A stretch of 64,000 bases of DNA from Candidatus Saccharimonadota bacterium (GTDB lineage: Bacteria > Patescibacteriota > Saccharimonadia > Saccharimonadales > Saccharimonadaceae). Below the pieces are notes generated by a model, which was given only the letters and a program-made list of their open reading frames with translations, was not told the DNA's origin and did no database searches. Below are positions 49,678 through 59,036 of the stretch, in pieces; positions within the stretch are counted from its first letter, which is position 1; every line of letters begins with the position of its first letter. Position numbers and translations under genes: made by a program. Location: positions 1 to 64,000 of the forward strand of contig JAFWHA010000017.1 in the NCBI GenBank assembly GCA_017512175.1, read 5' to 3'.

Positions 49678-51297
49678 ATGAAAAAGATTTTTTACGAAGA
49701 GGATGCAAGAGAGAAAATCTTAAGCGGCGCGAAACAGTTACATGATGCTGTGAAAGTTACTTACGGCCCTAAAGGTAAAAATGTAGTAATTGAAAAAAGT
49801 TATGGTGGACCAACAATTACCCATGATGGAGTAACCGTTGCTGAAGCAGTAGATTTAGGCGCTACTGATGATAATCTTGGTGAACAAATTGGTGCAAAGC
49901 TTATTAAATCTGCTGCGCAAAAACTTAATAAAGTAGCTGGCGATGGAACGACGACCGTTACCGTACTGACTTATAATATCCTAAAAGAGGCCAATAAGCT
50001 GATTGCTGCTGGCGTTAACCCAATGGAGCTAAGGAAGGGAATCGAGAAAGCTGGCGCGGAAATAGTCAAAGGAATTGACAAAACTGCAGAGAAGATTGAT
50101 GGAAATAGCGAAAAAGTTGCAGAGGTTGCTACTATTTCTGCTGGCGATGCCGAAATCGGCAAATTAATTGCTGATGTAATTAGTAAAATTGGTAAAGATG
50201 GTGTTGTTACCGTAGAAGCCGGTCAAGGCCTAGAAATGGAGCAGGAAATTGTCGAAGGCTTTAGTTATGACAAGGGTTACTCGTCTCCATTCTTCGTGAC
50301 TGACGTCAATCGTCAAGAGGCCGTCTTTGACAAGCCTGTCATTCTCGTTACCGATAAGAAAATTAGTGCAGCAAATGATATTTTGCCGCTGCTAGAGCAA
50401 TGCGCAAATGCTGGCAAAAAAGATTTGGTTATTATTGCAGAAGAAGTGGAGGGAGAGGCGCTTTCACTACTCGTATTGAATAAACTAAAAGGCGTATTTA
50501 ATACATTAGTGCTCAAAGCCCCTTCATTCGGTGACCGTCGCAAGGAAATCATGGAAGATATCGCGATTTTGACTGATGCAACTTTGGTTTCTGAAGACAA
50601 GGGTATGAAGCTTGAAGAATCTGGGCTAGAAGTATTAGGATCTGCTGGTAAAGTAATCGCAACAAAAGATGAAACTACTGTCATCAAAGGTGCTGGCTCT
50701 CCAGCTGAAGTTAAGGCTAGGATTGGACTGATTAACTCTCAGGCTGAACTTGCTACTTCCGATTATGAGCGCGGGGAACTTGAAAAGCGTGCAGCGGCAC
50801 TTTCTGGAAAAGTCGCGGTGATTAAGGTGGGTGGCGCAACTGAGACTGAGATTGATGAGAAAAAATTCCGCGTAGATGATGCGGTGGCGGCTACTAAGGC
50901 AGCCTTGTCTGAAGGAATTGTACCTGGTGGTGGAGTTACTTTGCTCAATCTCGCGGACACTATTAAGTCGGATGATCCGGGTAGCGTGATTGTCAAAAAT
51001 GCTTTGAAGGCGCCGTTTGTCACTATCATGGAAAATGCTGGACTTAATGCGCAGGCACTACTCGCAGAAGTAGAAAATAGCAAGACAGGACAGGGAATTA
51101 ATGTGATGGAGCCAGAAAAAGGCTTGATCGATTTGAAGAAATCTGGAATTATTGATCCGGCTCGCGTTACACGTGAAGCAGTCCAAAATGCTATTAGTAT
51201 CGCTGCTACTACTATTACTATGGGCGCACTGATTGTGGATGTTCCAGAAAAAGAGCCGGCAGCGCCTGCTGGTGGCGATATGGGCGGAATGTATTAA
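49678..51297 (+). CDS. groEL: chaperonin GroEL
   Basis: A 539-aa chaperonin. Signatures: KVTYGPKGKNVVIEKSYGGP near 35, the DGTTT ATP site in VAGDGTTTVTVL near 85, and the apical domain with VDLGATDDNLGEQIGAKL before it. The C-terminus AAPAGGDMGGMY is the standard Gly-Met tail. Start at the ATG at 49678 follows AAAGGAAA; a longer upstream reading has no support. Folds proteins with GroES in the cytosol. Confidence 0.98.
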   Translation: MKKIFYEEDAREKILSGAKQLHDAVKVTYGPKGKNVVIEKSYGGPTITHDGVTVAEAVDLGATDDNLGEQIGAKLIKSAAQKLNKVAGDGTTTVTVLTYNILKEANKLIAAGVNPMELRKGIEKAGAEIVKGIDKTAEKIDGNSEKVAEVATISAGDAEIGKLIADVISKIGKDGVVTVEAGQGLEMEQEIVEGFSYDKGYSSPFFVTDVNRQEAVFDKPVILVTDKKISAANDILPLLEQCANAGKKDLVIIAEEVEGEALSLLVLNKLKGVFNTLVLKAPSFGDRRKEIMEDIAILTDATLVSEDKGMKLEESGLEVLGSAGKVIATKDETTVIKGAGSPAEVKARIGLINSQAELATSDYERGELEKRAAALSGKVAVIKVGGATETEIDEKKFRVDDAVAATKAALSEGIVPGGGVTLLNLADTIKSDDPGSVIVKNALKAPFVTIMENAGLNAQALLAEVENSKTGQGINVMEPEKGLIDLKKSGIIDPARVTREAVQNAISIAATTITMGALIVDVPEKEPAAPAGGDMGGMY

Positions 51298-51350
51298 TAC
51301 AGGCGGAACGCGCTAATATGGGCGAAACGCGCTAGCACTGCTATTCCTTC

Positions 51351-51378
51351 AAAAATCTCCCTTTAACGGGAGATTTTT
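51351..51378 (+). terminator. groESL terminator
   Basis: AAAAATCTCCC-TTTAAC-GGGAGATTTTT hairpin, about 50 bp after groEL. A short GGCGGAACGCGCTAA repeat lies between. Confidence 0.93.
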
Positions 51379-51429
51379 GTGTGGTAAATCTGTGAGGCAA
51401 ATTCAATTTTGAACTGTTCTATGGCAGGG

Positions 51430-52143
51430 CTATTTTAGCGTGTCGATAGCTTTCATCAGTTCAATTAGCGATTCTGCTTTCTTATTTTCGTCGGTAATTT
51501 GGGATGCTTGCTTATAAGCTCCAGATACTAGAGCCTTGTCATGCAAAGTTTCCATAGCATCCTTGTAGATTTCGAACTTGGATTCTGGATCGCTCTGGAC
51601 TTTGTCCATGAGTGGAATCAAATCTTTCAAAACATTCTCTCGAATCTTCGCAATATCGCCGTCTTCACTAAGAATCTGCTCGGCGCTAGGAGTAGATGAG
51701 TCTGCAGGGGATTCAACATTGACTGGAATAGTTTGAGATGTAGAAGATTCTTGGGCTGGTGGCATAGCATTGGCGTGGTCTGGAGTGTTTGTAGCGCTGT
51801 CAGGCGTATGGGCTTCTGGAGTCTCTGGAGCTTCTGGAGATGGATTTGTCCCTGCAGCTTCAGAGTTTGGAGTAGGGGAAGAAGTAGCATTAGATGTGTC
51901 GGTTGGAGTGGCAGCTTCGATATTAGGTACTACATCACCACCGAACGGTGCAGGCATAGGTGGAACTCCGGCGCCATCAGTTGGAGGCATAGGAGGAACG
52001 CCTAACTGGTCTTGAATTGATGAAAAACCATTCGCGCCTTCCGCGTTAGATGATTCGGTTTTTGCAGGAGCGTCTGAAGATGCCCCGCCGCCGTTATTCG
52101 CTAAATCTATTGCTTTTTGTAAATCGTTGGTTTGACTAAACAT
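51430..52143 (-). CDS. hypothetical Pro/Ala/Thr-rich protein with helical C-terminus
   Basis: A 237-aa protein. Residues 1-150 are low complexity (GVPPMPAPFGGD, PSPEAPETPEAHTPDS) and disordered; residues about 150-237 are helical (IAKIRENVLKDLIPLMDKVQ, then SESKFEIYKDAMETL). No signal or membrane helix. Composition recalls the protein at 28207. Function unknown; the pattern suits a cytosolic scaffold or adaptor, which is only a guess. Confidence 0.7.
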   Translation of the reverse strand: MFSQTNDLQKAIDLANNGGGASSDAPAKTESSNAEGANGFSSIQDQLGVPPMPPTDGAGVPPMPAPFGGDVVPNIEAATPTDTSNATSSPTPNSEAAGTNPSPEAPETPEAHTPDSATNTPDHANAMPPAQESSTSQTIPVNVESPADSSTPSAEQILSEDGDIAKIRENVLKDLIPLMDKVQSDPESKFEIYKDAMETLHDKALVSGAYKQASQITDENKKAESLIELMKAIDTLK

Positions 52144-52234
52144 GAAGCCACCCTTTTTTCCTGATTATTGCCTTTTTAATATAACACTTATGGTTAGTAT
52201 ATCACAGCTTTTTCACTAATGCAAATAAAATTGT

Positions 52235-52699
52235 TTAAATTCTGAGCAGGCGAACGATTTTGTCGATAACGTCAAGTTTTACTTCTTCCATTGGAAGTTT
52301 GGCGCCAAAAGCATCAACAATTTCTTCGCCTTGTTGTTCTGGGAAATATACCCAGACTCTACCGGAAAAACGTTTTCTAGGAGTAAGGACAATTGCATAG
52401 TGTCCACCATCATTAATTACTCCGAAAGATTTATATTCTTCAAAATTGTACGTGCGTTTGTTTTCTTTGAGACCTTTAGAATTCAGAGAATATTTAAGCA
52501 TTCTAGGTGGACGAACGGAATAAACAATTAGCGCAATGACGGAAACAACGATTAGAGCTGCAAAAGTCCACCACTTAATTAAAACTGTCAAAGCCGTAGC
52601 AGCAAGTCCGATAATAATGAGTGCAATATACCATCCGATATTCTTGTCTCTAGAAATGTATTCCTCAGCTTCCCAAGAAATATTGCCGTTTTTATCCAT
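52235..52699 (-). CDS. hypothetical two-helix membrane protein
   Basis: A 154-aa protein with two membrane helices near residues 24-65 (NIGWYIALIIIGLAATALTV, WWTFAALIVVSVIALIVYSV) and a cytosolic C-terminal domain of about 85 residues (KYSLNSKGLKENKRTYNFEE, GAKLPMEEVKLDVIDKIVRL). TGCTATAAT lies six bases before the ATG at 52699, which I prefer over the in-frame ATG at 52705 that would start before the expected +1. Confidence 0.75.
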   Translation of the reverse strand: MDKNGNISWEAEEYISRDKNIGWYIALIIIGLAATALTVLIKWWTFAALIVVSVIALIVYSVRPPRMLKYSLNSKGLKENKRTYNFEEYKSFGVINDGGHYAIVLTPRKRFSGRVWVYFPEQQGEEIVDAFGAKLPMEEVKLDVIDKIVRLLRI

Positions 52700-52802
52700 A
52701 AACATATTATAGCATACTTTTATTTAGAAATGGGAAGGGAGATTTGCAAGCTCCTTGTATAAGATAAAAAAGTAGAGAGCAAGCTCTCTCTTTTTTATCT
52801 TA

Positions 52803-52895
52803 TGGCGGAGGGTGGGAGATTCGAACTCCCGCTCCAGGTTTCCCCAGACTAACGATTTAGCAAACCGTCCCCTTCAGCCACTTGGGTAACCCTCC
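52803..52895 (-). tRNA. tRNA-Ser(GCT)
   Basis: Serine tRNA: acceptor GGAGGGT/ACCCTCC, anticodon stem ACGGT/ATCGT around TTGCTAA (anticodon GCT), long variable arm, T arm GGGAG-TTCGAAT-CTCCC, encoded CCA. Downstream (52755-52800) is a GAGAGAGC/GCTCTCT hairpin in A/T runs, a terminator of the same type as in the other serine tRNA trailers, but no second 3'-end copy follows. Confidence 0.97.
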
Positions 52896-53039
52896 ATTCT
52901 TTTTAGTTTAGCATACTTTCCGAGAATATGCCACCCTGGAGATAGAGTGGCATAGATTCATTGGCACGGACTAATCATACTACTTGTAAGAGCGGCTACT
53001 GCACCATATCTATTCAAAGTAGCTAGAGCTAGAAGCTGA

Positions 53040-53471
53040 TTATTTTTTAGCTTTTCTAGCGGCAACGCTTTTCTTGGCGGCTTCAGCTTTTTTAGCAAGC
53101 CTCTCGGCAGACTCTTTAGCTTTTCTATTCATGGTATTCATAGCTTTCATGACAAGGAACAAAGAGAGTGCGATAACTACGAAATTTACGACGTTTTGGA
53201 TGAAGTTGCCGTAAGCGATAACTGCTGCAGTGTTGCCACCGAAGAAATTAGGAATAGTAATTTTGAGATCAGTGAAATCTACACCGCCTAAGAGTAGGCC
53301 GATTACTGGCATTACAATATCATTTACAACGGAATTGACGATTGCGGAGAATGCAGTACCGATGACCACACCAATGGCCAAGTCCATAATACTGCCTTGA
53401 CTGATAAACTCTCTAAATTCTTTGATAAAACCATTTTCTTTTTTCTCTGGCTGATTCTTTTCTGTTGCCAT
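53040..53471 (-). CDS. mscL: large-conductance mechanosensitive channel
   Basis: A 143-aa channel that opens under membrane tension to relieve osmotic shock. GFIKEFREFISQGSIMDLAI contains the N-terminal amphipathic helix and start of TM1; VIGTAFSAIVNSVVNDIVMP is the pore helix with the conserved GxxxxxxV pattern; TM2 is NFIQNVVNFVVIALSLFLVM and the C-terminus is a Lys/Ala-rich bundle. GAAGGGA site. Monocistronic. Confidence 0.96.
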   Translation of the reverse strand: MATEKNQPEKKENGFIKEFREFISQGSIMDLAIGVVIGTAFSAIVNSVVNDIVMPVIGLLLGGVDFTDLKITIPNFFGGNTAAVIAYGNFIQNVVNFVVIALSLFLVMKAMNTMNRKAKESAERLAKKAEAAKKSVAARKAKK

Positions 53472-53578
53472 ATTTTCCCTTCAATTAACTTTTGTCTGCA
53501 TTTTAACACAAAAGGGCTTTCTTCTCAAGCTTGAACATAATCATGAGATAGTAATCTAAGAATATTTATCTGAGGATG

Positions 53579-54214
53579 CTATCGAGCTTCAAAATCGTCG
53601 AATTGCCCGTGAAGCTGTTCAAGGTTATTCATTGAAGTGGTAAGAATATTCTTTAGGTTGTCCTTATTGGTCTTGCCATAAGTTTCTTGTTCAAGGGAAA
53701 TCAGCATAGCAATCTGATAGGCAAGCTCCCTTGCATAAACTCTATCTAATATAGCATTGAGGCGGCCGTTTTCTAGTTCAGTGTTCATTTCTGTGCTCCA
53801 AGCCACTTCGTCTTCTTCGGTCTTTTCTTTATTAGGCTTGGAATTTTTGACGCCGAAATCTTCCTTAAGTGAAGTACCAATAGCATAATTAGTCTCCGTC
53901 AAAACCGCTTTTAGAGAATTGCCCATAGAGCGTAGTTCTGAAGATTTTACTTTTTTGTTATAATCTTGAATGCTCTTGATGATATTGGCAGTGCGAAGAT
54001 TAATCATGTCAACATAATCTATCTCTTTGTTTTTGTCTCCACTAGAAAGCAATATTCCAAAAATCATGACTACAAAAACCGCGATTATGCCACCTAAGAT
54101 TAGTTTCTTAGTAGTAGAGGGTAAATTACTGATGGTGCCAAGAATGCCTTTTTTGACAGGTTTGCCAGTACGAGTATCGGCGGCAATCTTTTCGAGGTAG
54201 TCTTTATTGTTCAT
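53579..54214 (-). CDS. hypothetical membrane-anchored protein
   Basis: A 211-aa protein with a cytosolic N-terminus, one helix at about 37-58 (LILGGIIAVFVVMIFGILLS) and an extracytoplasmic helical domain (INLRTANIIKSIQDYNKKVK, AILDRVYARELAYQIAMLIS). TGCTATAAT sits six bases before the ATG with no ribosome site. Family not recognised. Confidence 0.75.
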   Translation of the reverse strand: MNNKDYLEKIAADTRTGKPVKKGILGTISNLPSTTKKLILGGIIAVFVVMIFGILLSSGDKNKEIDYVDMINLRTANIIKSIQDYNKKVKSSELRSMGNSLKAVLTETNYAIGTSLKEDFGVKNSKPNKEKTEEDEVAWSTEMNTELENGRLNAILDRVYARELAYQIAMLISLEQETYGKTNKDNLKNILTTSMNNLEQLHGQFDDFEAR

Positions 54215-54381
54215 GCTTTTATTATAGCACAGCTTTAGAGGCTAGTTGAATTATATTATTTTAGAGGCTAATTTAACTATGTCATATCTAGCGACGTATA
54301 AAAAAACATTAATCTATATTATATATGGTTATTATTTGGGAAAGTTAAGTTGGTTATAATCTTATCTGTTATAATGGAGAT

Positions 54382-55998
54382 ATGAATGATGCCAAAGAGG
54401 AGATTAAGTCTAGGCTGGCTATTGAGGATGTTGTTGGTGAGTATATCGAACTGAAACGTGCTGGTAGAAATTTTAAAGGACGCAGCCCTTGGGGAGTAGA
54501 TAAGACCCCAAGTTTTATAGTTTCTCCTGAAAAGGGGATTTGGCATGATTTTTCTGCAGGGAAGGGCGGGGATGTTTTTAGTTTCATTATGGAAGTGGAT
54601 GGTATAACTTTCCGAGAAGCTTTAGAAAAATTGGCGGCGAAAGCGGGAGTAACTTTGGAAAAATACAAAGGGGGCGATTCTAAAGTTGCAAAGAAGAAGG
54701 CTAGGGCGCGGGAGGCGTTGGAGCTTGCTACTAAATACTATCAGCTATGCTTAACTAAGAATAGACCAGTACTAGATTATGTCTTCTATAAACGTAATCT
54801 CAACAAAAAAACTGTAAAAAATTTCCGAATTGGTTATTCGCCAAAAGAAGGATACGCATTAAAGAAAGTTCTAAAAAAACGTGGATATACCGAAGATGAG
54901 CTGGAGGTAGCAGGGCTGCTTAATCAATACGGTGGAGATCTTTTTCGGGGGAGGATGATGGTGCCGTTTATTAATACTGACGGAACAGTAATTGGCTATA
55001 CAGCGAGAGTGCTAAATGGTGGTGAGCCGAAGTATTTGAACACTCCAGAAACTTTGCTGTTCAATAAATCACGTTTTATTTTTGGGTTGTACCAAGCAAA
55101 GGAAGCGATTCGGAAGACAAATTATGTAGTGATAGTAGAGGGAAATATGGATGTAATTTCTTCCCATCAAGCTGGAGTAAGCCAAGCAGTGGCAACATCT
55201 GGTACGGCCATGACTGAGCAGCACTTAAAAATTCTTTCACATTTAACTGAGGATGTGCGACTGGCTTACGACGGAGATGATGCTGGAATTCGAGCGACGG
55301 AAAGGGCAATCAATCTGGCAGGAAATTTAGGAATTAATTTATCGGTAATTTCTGATTATCATGGAGCAAAAGACCCTGACGAGCTAATCCAAAAAAGCGC
55401 CGACCTTTGGAAAAAAGCAGTTGAAAGTCCTAAACCGGCGGTAGATTGGCTGCTCGATAAATACGAAGAACGACTTAACCTAAACTCTGCTAATGGGAAG
55501 AAAGAGTATTCTGACGTAGCAATTAGGTTAATCTCATATTTAAAAGACCCAGTCGTGGTAAAACATTATGAGCAACTAGTAGCAAAACGCCTAGATGTTT
55601 CGGTAGAAGATTTAAGAAATAAAAAACTGCCGTCTGGTCCAGCTCATCGTTTGAAGCCAATTTCTAAAAATGGCTATGAGGTCGGACACGCAAAAGTATT
55701 AGAGGATAGTTTACTATCTATCATGCTTTTCGGAGGAGATGCTGGAGCAGGTATTGACTTAGAGATTCCAGAAGATGAAACTCGACTCGACGAATTATCT
55801 TTGATTTTTGAAACCAAATTTAAGAATTTTAGCAAGAAAGAGCTGAAAGATGCGACAGCTGAAATGCTTAAAAAATATCATAAAGCGCGCAACCAAGAAA
55901 AAATCGCTGAGCTTTCAAAAGAAGCAGAAAAATATGAAGATGATGAAGAAAAATTTAACGATATAATGCGAGAAATTGAAAGGTTACAGAAAGGTTGA
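54382..55998 (+). CDS. dnaG: DNA primase lacking the zinc ligands
   Basis: Synthesises RNA primers at the replication fork. The N-terminal region aligns with the zinc-binding domain (LKRAGRNFKGRSPWGVDKTP then GIWHDFSAGKGGDVFSFIM), but the four Cys/His ligands of the usual CPFHxEKTPSF...CFGCG pattern are replaced by Ser, Val/Gly, Asp and Ala. The TOPRIM core is intact: VIVEGNMDVIS near 250 and LAYDGDDAGIRA near 300. 538 aa, ending in a helical region. TGTTATAAT lies six bases before the ATG (leaderless). Followed by rpoD, as in the classical macromolecular synthesis operon. Confidence 0.95.
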   Translation: MNDAKEEIKSRLAIEDVVGEYIELKRAGRNFKGRSPWGVDKTPSFIVSPEKGIWHDFSAGKGGDVFSFIMEVDGITFREALEKLAAKAGVTLEKYKGGDSKVAKKKARAREALELATKYYQLCLTKNRPVLDYVFYKRNLNKKTVKNFRIGYSPKEGYALKKVLKKRGYTEDELEVAGLLNQYGGDLFRGRMMVPFINTDGTVIGYTARVLNGGEPKYLNTPETLLFNKSRFIFGLYQAKEAIRKTNYVVIVEGNMDVISSHQAGVSQAVATSGTAMTEQHLKILSHLTEDVRLAYDGDDAGIRATERAINLAGNLGINLSVISDYHGAKDPDELIQKSADLWKKAVESPKPAVDWLLDKYEERLNLNSANGKKEYSDVAIRLISYLKDPVVVKHYEQLVAKRLDVSVEDLRNKKLPSGPAHRLKPISKNGYEVGHAKVLEDSLLSIMLFGGDAGAGIDLEIPEDETRLDELSLIFETKFKNFSKKELKDATAEMLKKYHKARNQEKIAELSKEAEKYEDDEEKFNDIMREIERLQKG

Positions 55999-56063
55999 TA
56001 ACAGTAGGCAATAAAAGAGTGCAAAAAAGAGCGATATTCTGGGGATGAAAGGTTTTGGAAGGG

Positions 56064-56092
56064 TTGATATTTTAGCAGACCTAAGGTATAAT
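56064..56092 (+). promoter_or_regulatory. rpoD promoter
   Basis: TTGATA (56064-56069), 17-bp spacer, TATAAT (56087-56092), then eight bases to the rpoD ATG. The expected leader is one or two bases long. Confidence 0.8.
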
Positions 56093-56100
56093 TTTGGGAA

Positions 56101-57069
56101 ATGGAACAAGACAAAGAAGAAACATTAGGTGTGTCCGCCATTGAGCCGGAAGAGCCAGGAACAATGGACCTCGCCGAGGAAGAGGAACTCTCTGATGAGG
56201 AGCTAGAAATTACTGTAGATAATGTTGATGCTTTTGCAGACGACTCAGTAAGATTATATCTACGTGAAATTGGCAAAATTCCTTTGCTTTCTCAAGATGA
56301 GGAATTGGAGCTCGCTCGAAAAATTGTCAAAGGTGACAAAAAAGCTAAGGATAAAATGGTAGAAGCGAATATGCGCCTGGTAGTTTCGATTGCGAAGCGT
56401 TATTCTGGACGTGGGCTTGATCTCCTAGATTTAATCCAGGAAGGAAATACTGGTTTGCTAAGAGCGGTAGAGAAATTCGACCCAGACAAGGGCTTTAAGT
56501 TTTCTACTTATGCAACTTGGTGGATTCGTCAAGCAATTACTCGTGCGATTGCCGACCAGGCTCGTACTATCCGTATCCCAGTGCACATGGTAGAAACGAT
56601 TAATAAAGTCTTGCGAGCGACACGCAAGTTGACTCAAGAATTAAACCGTGAGCCGACAATTGAAGAAATCGCTGAAGAAATGGATATGGAGCCAGAAAAA
56701 GTCGAATATGTAATGAAGATTAAGCAAGATATCGCTAGCCTTGATCAAAGCGTGGGGCGTGATGGTGATGATGAAGATTCAGTGCTAGGTGATTTCGTAG
56801 AAGACGAGGAGCGAATTTCTCCGGAAGATTCTGCTGCGAATCAGCTTCTAAAGGAGCAGCTCGCGGAAATTATTAGCACTCTTTCTGAGCGTGAACAAAA
56901 AATTATTAAACTTAGATTCGGTATTGGTGGAGGAAGGTCGCACACTTTGGAAGAAGTGGGCGCAGAATTTTCTGTAACACGTGAACGTATCCGTCAGATT
57001 GAAGCGAAGGCTCTGTCTAAGTTGCGCAAGCATAAAGATACGAAGAAGTTACACGAGTATTTAAGATAG
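56101..57069 (+). CDS. rpoD: primary sigma factor RpoD
   Basis: A 322-aa sigma-70. Region 1.2 begins [20 protein letters not shown]; region 2 has [20 protein letters not shown] and [20 protein letters not shown]; region 3 [12 protein letters not shown]; region 4 ends with [20 protein letters not shown] and an HTH tail. Region 1.1 is an acidic stub of about 45 residues. It reads the TTGACA/TATAAT promoters seen across this window. Near-leaderless promoter of its own, 100 bp after dnaG. Confidence 0.97.
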   Translation: MEQDKEETLGVSAIEPEEPGTMDLAEEEELSDEELEITVDNVDAFADDSVRLYLREIGKIPLLSQDEELELARKIVKGDKKAKDKMVEANMRLVVSIAKRYSGRGLDLLDLIQEGNTGLLRAVEKFDPDKGFKFSTYATWWIRQAITRAIADQARTIRIPVHMVETINKVLRATRKLTQELNREPTIEEIAEEMDMEPEKVEYVMKIKQDIASLDQSVGRDGDDEDSVLGDFVEDEERISPEDSAANQLLKEQLAEIISTLSEREQKIIKLRFGIGGGRSHTLEEVGAEFSVTRERIRQIEAKALSKLRKHKDTKKLHEYLR

Positions 57070-57086
57070 CCTAAAAAGGAGGAGGG

Positions 57087-57815
57087 ATGAAAAAGAAAAT
57101 ATTTAGCGTAGTTATGATATTGACAATGGTGGCTAGTTTCTTAGCACCATTTTTGACTTTAAATAATGCTTTTGCGGTCGACCTTGAATATTATTGTACT
57201 GGGACATTGCATGGACATTACCGAGATGGAATTTGTACGGTGCCAGATTCCTACGCACAGAAGTGTGCTGAAGATGGTGGCCAATATAATGGCTCTGGTG
57301 GGTGTATTTATAGATTAAGTCCTAGTGAGGATTCTAGCTCGTATAATGATGGCACAGAAGACCATGGCACAAATAGCTCAACTTATGATACCAGCAATGA
57401 TAGTAGTCAAAATAGTCGTCAGTCTGGCTCTAGTACCTCGGAAAGTTCAAACGCAACGACTGTAGGTGAGTTGTCTACTCCGGAAAATTTATACAATAAA
57501 AAACCATGTGGAGAAGGGCAAGTTTATACAAGCATACTCGGAGGCGAAGGCTGTCAAGATGTAGGTGAGCAAGGGGAGGGAATTTTTAAGATTTTGAACA
57601 TTGTGCTTACTGTACTAACCTACGGCGTAGGTATCGCGGGAACATTAGGAATCGTGATTTCTGGGGTACAGTATCTAACCGCGAGGGATAACGAAGCGCA
57701 GTTAGTGAAAGCTAAGAGCAGATTAATTAATATCGTGATTGGTTTGGCAGCTTATGCAGTGATGTGGGGATTCTTGCAGTGGATTATTCCTGGCGGAATT
57801 TTGAACGGCAATTAG
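57087..57815 (+). CDS. secreted protein with C-terminal VirB2-like helices
   Basis: A 242-aa protein: signal peptide 1-31 (SVVMILTMVASFLAPFLTLN), a Cys-containing middle (YCTGTLHGHYRDGICTVPDS), a Ser/Asn-rich linker, then two helices GIFKILNIVLTVLTYGVGIA and a second ending LAAYAVMWGFLQWIIPGG. The helix-loop-helix with SGVQYLTARDNEAQLVKAK between matches the other VirB2-like proteins here. AGGAGG site, 17 bp after rpoD. Possibly a modified pilin or surface subunit. Confidence 0.75.
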   Translation: MKKKIFSVVMILTMVASFLAPFLTLNNAFAVDLEYYCTGTLHGHYRDGICTVPDSYAQKCAEDGGQYNGSGGCIYRLSPSEDSSSYNDGTEDHGTNSSTYDTSNDSSQNSRQSGSSTSESSNATTVGELSTPENLYNKKPCGEGQVYTSILGGEGCQDVGEQGEGIFKILNIVLTVLTYGVGIAGTLGIVISGVQYLTARDNEAQLVKAKSRLINIVIGLAAYAVMWGFLQWIIPGGILNGN

Positions 57816-57818
57816 AAA

Positions 57819-58865
57819 ATGCAAAGATTAATAATCGTTTATAATCCTCATTCTTCCAAACACACCAGGATAGAGCAGGAGGTAGTTGCTCCAGCTAGGG
57901 AACTTAAAGGTTTTTCTATCGGTAGATTCGAAGTAAAGAAGGCACCTTTAGATGAGAATGCGAAGAGACTGGCGAGAGTATTACTAGATGGAGATTTAGT
58001 AGTAGCGGCTGGAGGAGATGGAACTGGCTCGATGGCGCTAAACGGAATTATTGAATCTGGAAAAGATGTCGTACTGGCAGTACTGGGGTACGGGAATTTT
58101 AACGATTTTTCGAGGACGCTGGGATATAAAAAGCTGGAAGAAATCGTAGCTGATTATAAATCATCTCAGGCGAGTGGAAACAAAGTCAAAAATGTATCCT
58201 ATAGAGATGCTCGCCATGCGAAACCAAGTCCTTCTCATATCCAAGAACTATATCCGTTGGAGGCTCTAGTGGATGGAGAACATTATCGCTACTCGGCTTG
58301 TTATTTTACGGTAGGGATGTTTGCCGAGAGTACGGAGATTTTTGACAAGGAAAAATTGCGAAAGACCTTAAAATCCGGAAAAAAGAGTTTGGCATTTTCG
58401 ATACTACAACTTGCGAAATGGTATTTTAGAAATCGGCACCGAGAGTTTTTGCCTAGACTAATGATGGTTGATGGGAAAAAGATTAAAGAAAATGATACAG
58501 CAGAACTTTCGGGTGCGGAGGAGCTGGAATATACAAAATTGAACACTAAGAAGCAGATTTCTGATCTAATTTTTGTGAATGGGAAAACGGTCGCGAAAGT
58601 GATACGAGGTGGAGAATGGTGGAAAGACAAACGCGATTTCTGGTTTGCAAGCGGAAGGCTGACGAGTTTTCCGAGACTGATTGCTTTTATGGTAAAGAGC
58701 ATCTTTCATAGGATGCCAGGAAAAGTTTCTTTTAGCGATGTGACAGCTAAGTTTGATGGGGAACAAGAAATAGAGATTCAGGGGGAGGGGGAATATAGAA
58801 AAGTTACAGCCTCGACGTTGACCGTGAGAAAATCAGATAAAGCTGTTAGAGTAATGAAAAAATAA
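57819..58865 (+). CDS. diacylglycerol kinase-family lipid kinase
   Basis: A 348-aa protein with the DAGK catalytic fold: LIIVYNPHSSKHTRIEQEVV at the start, the nucleotide-binding VVAAGGDGTGSMALNGII near 70, and LGYGNFNDFSRTLG in place of the usual GTxNDFAR. The second domain is beta-rich. Members phosphorylate diacylglycerol, undecaprenol or sphingoid lipids; the substrate cannot be told. Starts three bases after the preceding gene's stop, so co-transcribed. Confidence 0.88.
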   Translation: MQRLIIVYNPHSSKHTRIEQEVVAPARELKGFSIGRFEVKKAPLDENAKRLARVLLDGDLVVAAGGDGTGSMALNGIIESGKDVVLAVLGYGNFNDFSRTLGYKKLEEIVADYKSSQASGNKVKNVSYRDARHAKPSPSHIQELYPLEALVDGEHYRYSACYFTVGMFAESTEIFDKEKLRKTLKSGKKSLAFSILQLAKWYFRNRHREFLPRLMMVDGKKIKENDTAELSGAEELEYTKLNTKKQISDLIFVNGKTVAKVIRGGEWWKDKRDFWFASGRLTSFPRLIAFMVKSIFHRMPGKVSFSDVTAKFDGEQEIEIQGEGEYRKVTASTLTVRKSDKAVRVMKK

Positions 58866-59036
58866 AGTAGTAATAGCTAGTGTGGCAACTAATAAATAAA
58901 AGTTATGAATGATAGCAATATGCCTACTGAAATTACTCTACAGATTAAGATTTAGAACAGACTTAGTAGAATCTAACTCTTTACGGTTTTTTAATTTTTT
59001 TGTATAATATTTATAAATAACTGCGAGAAATATCAA

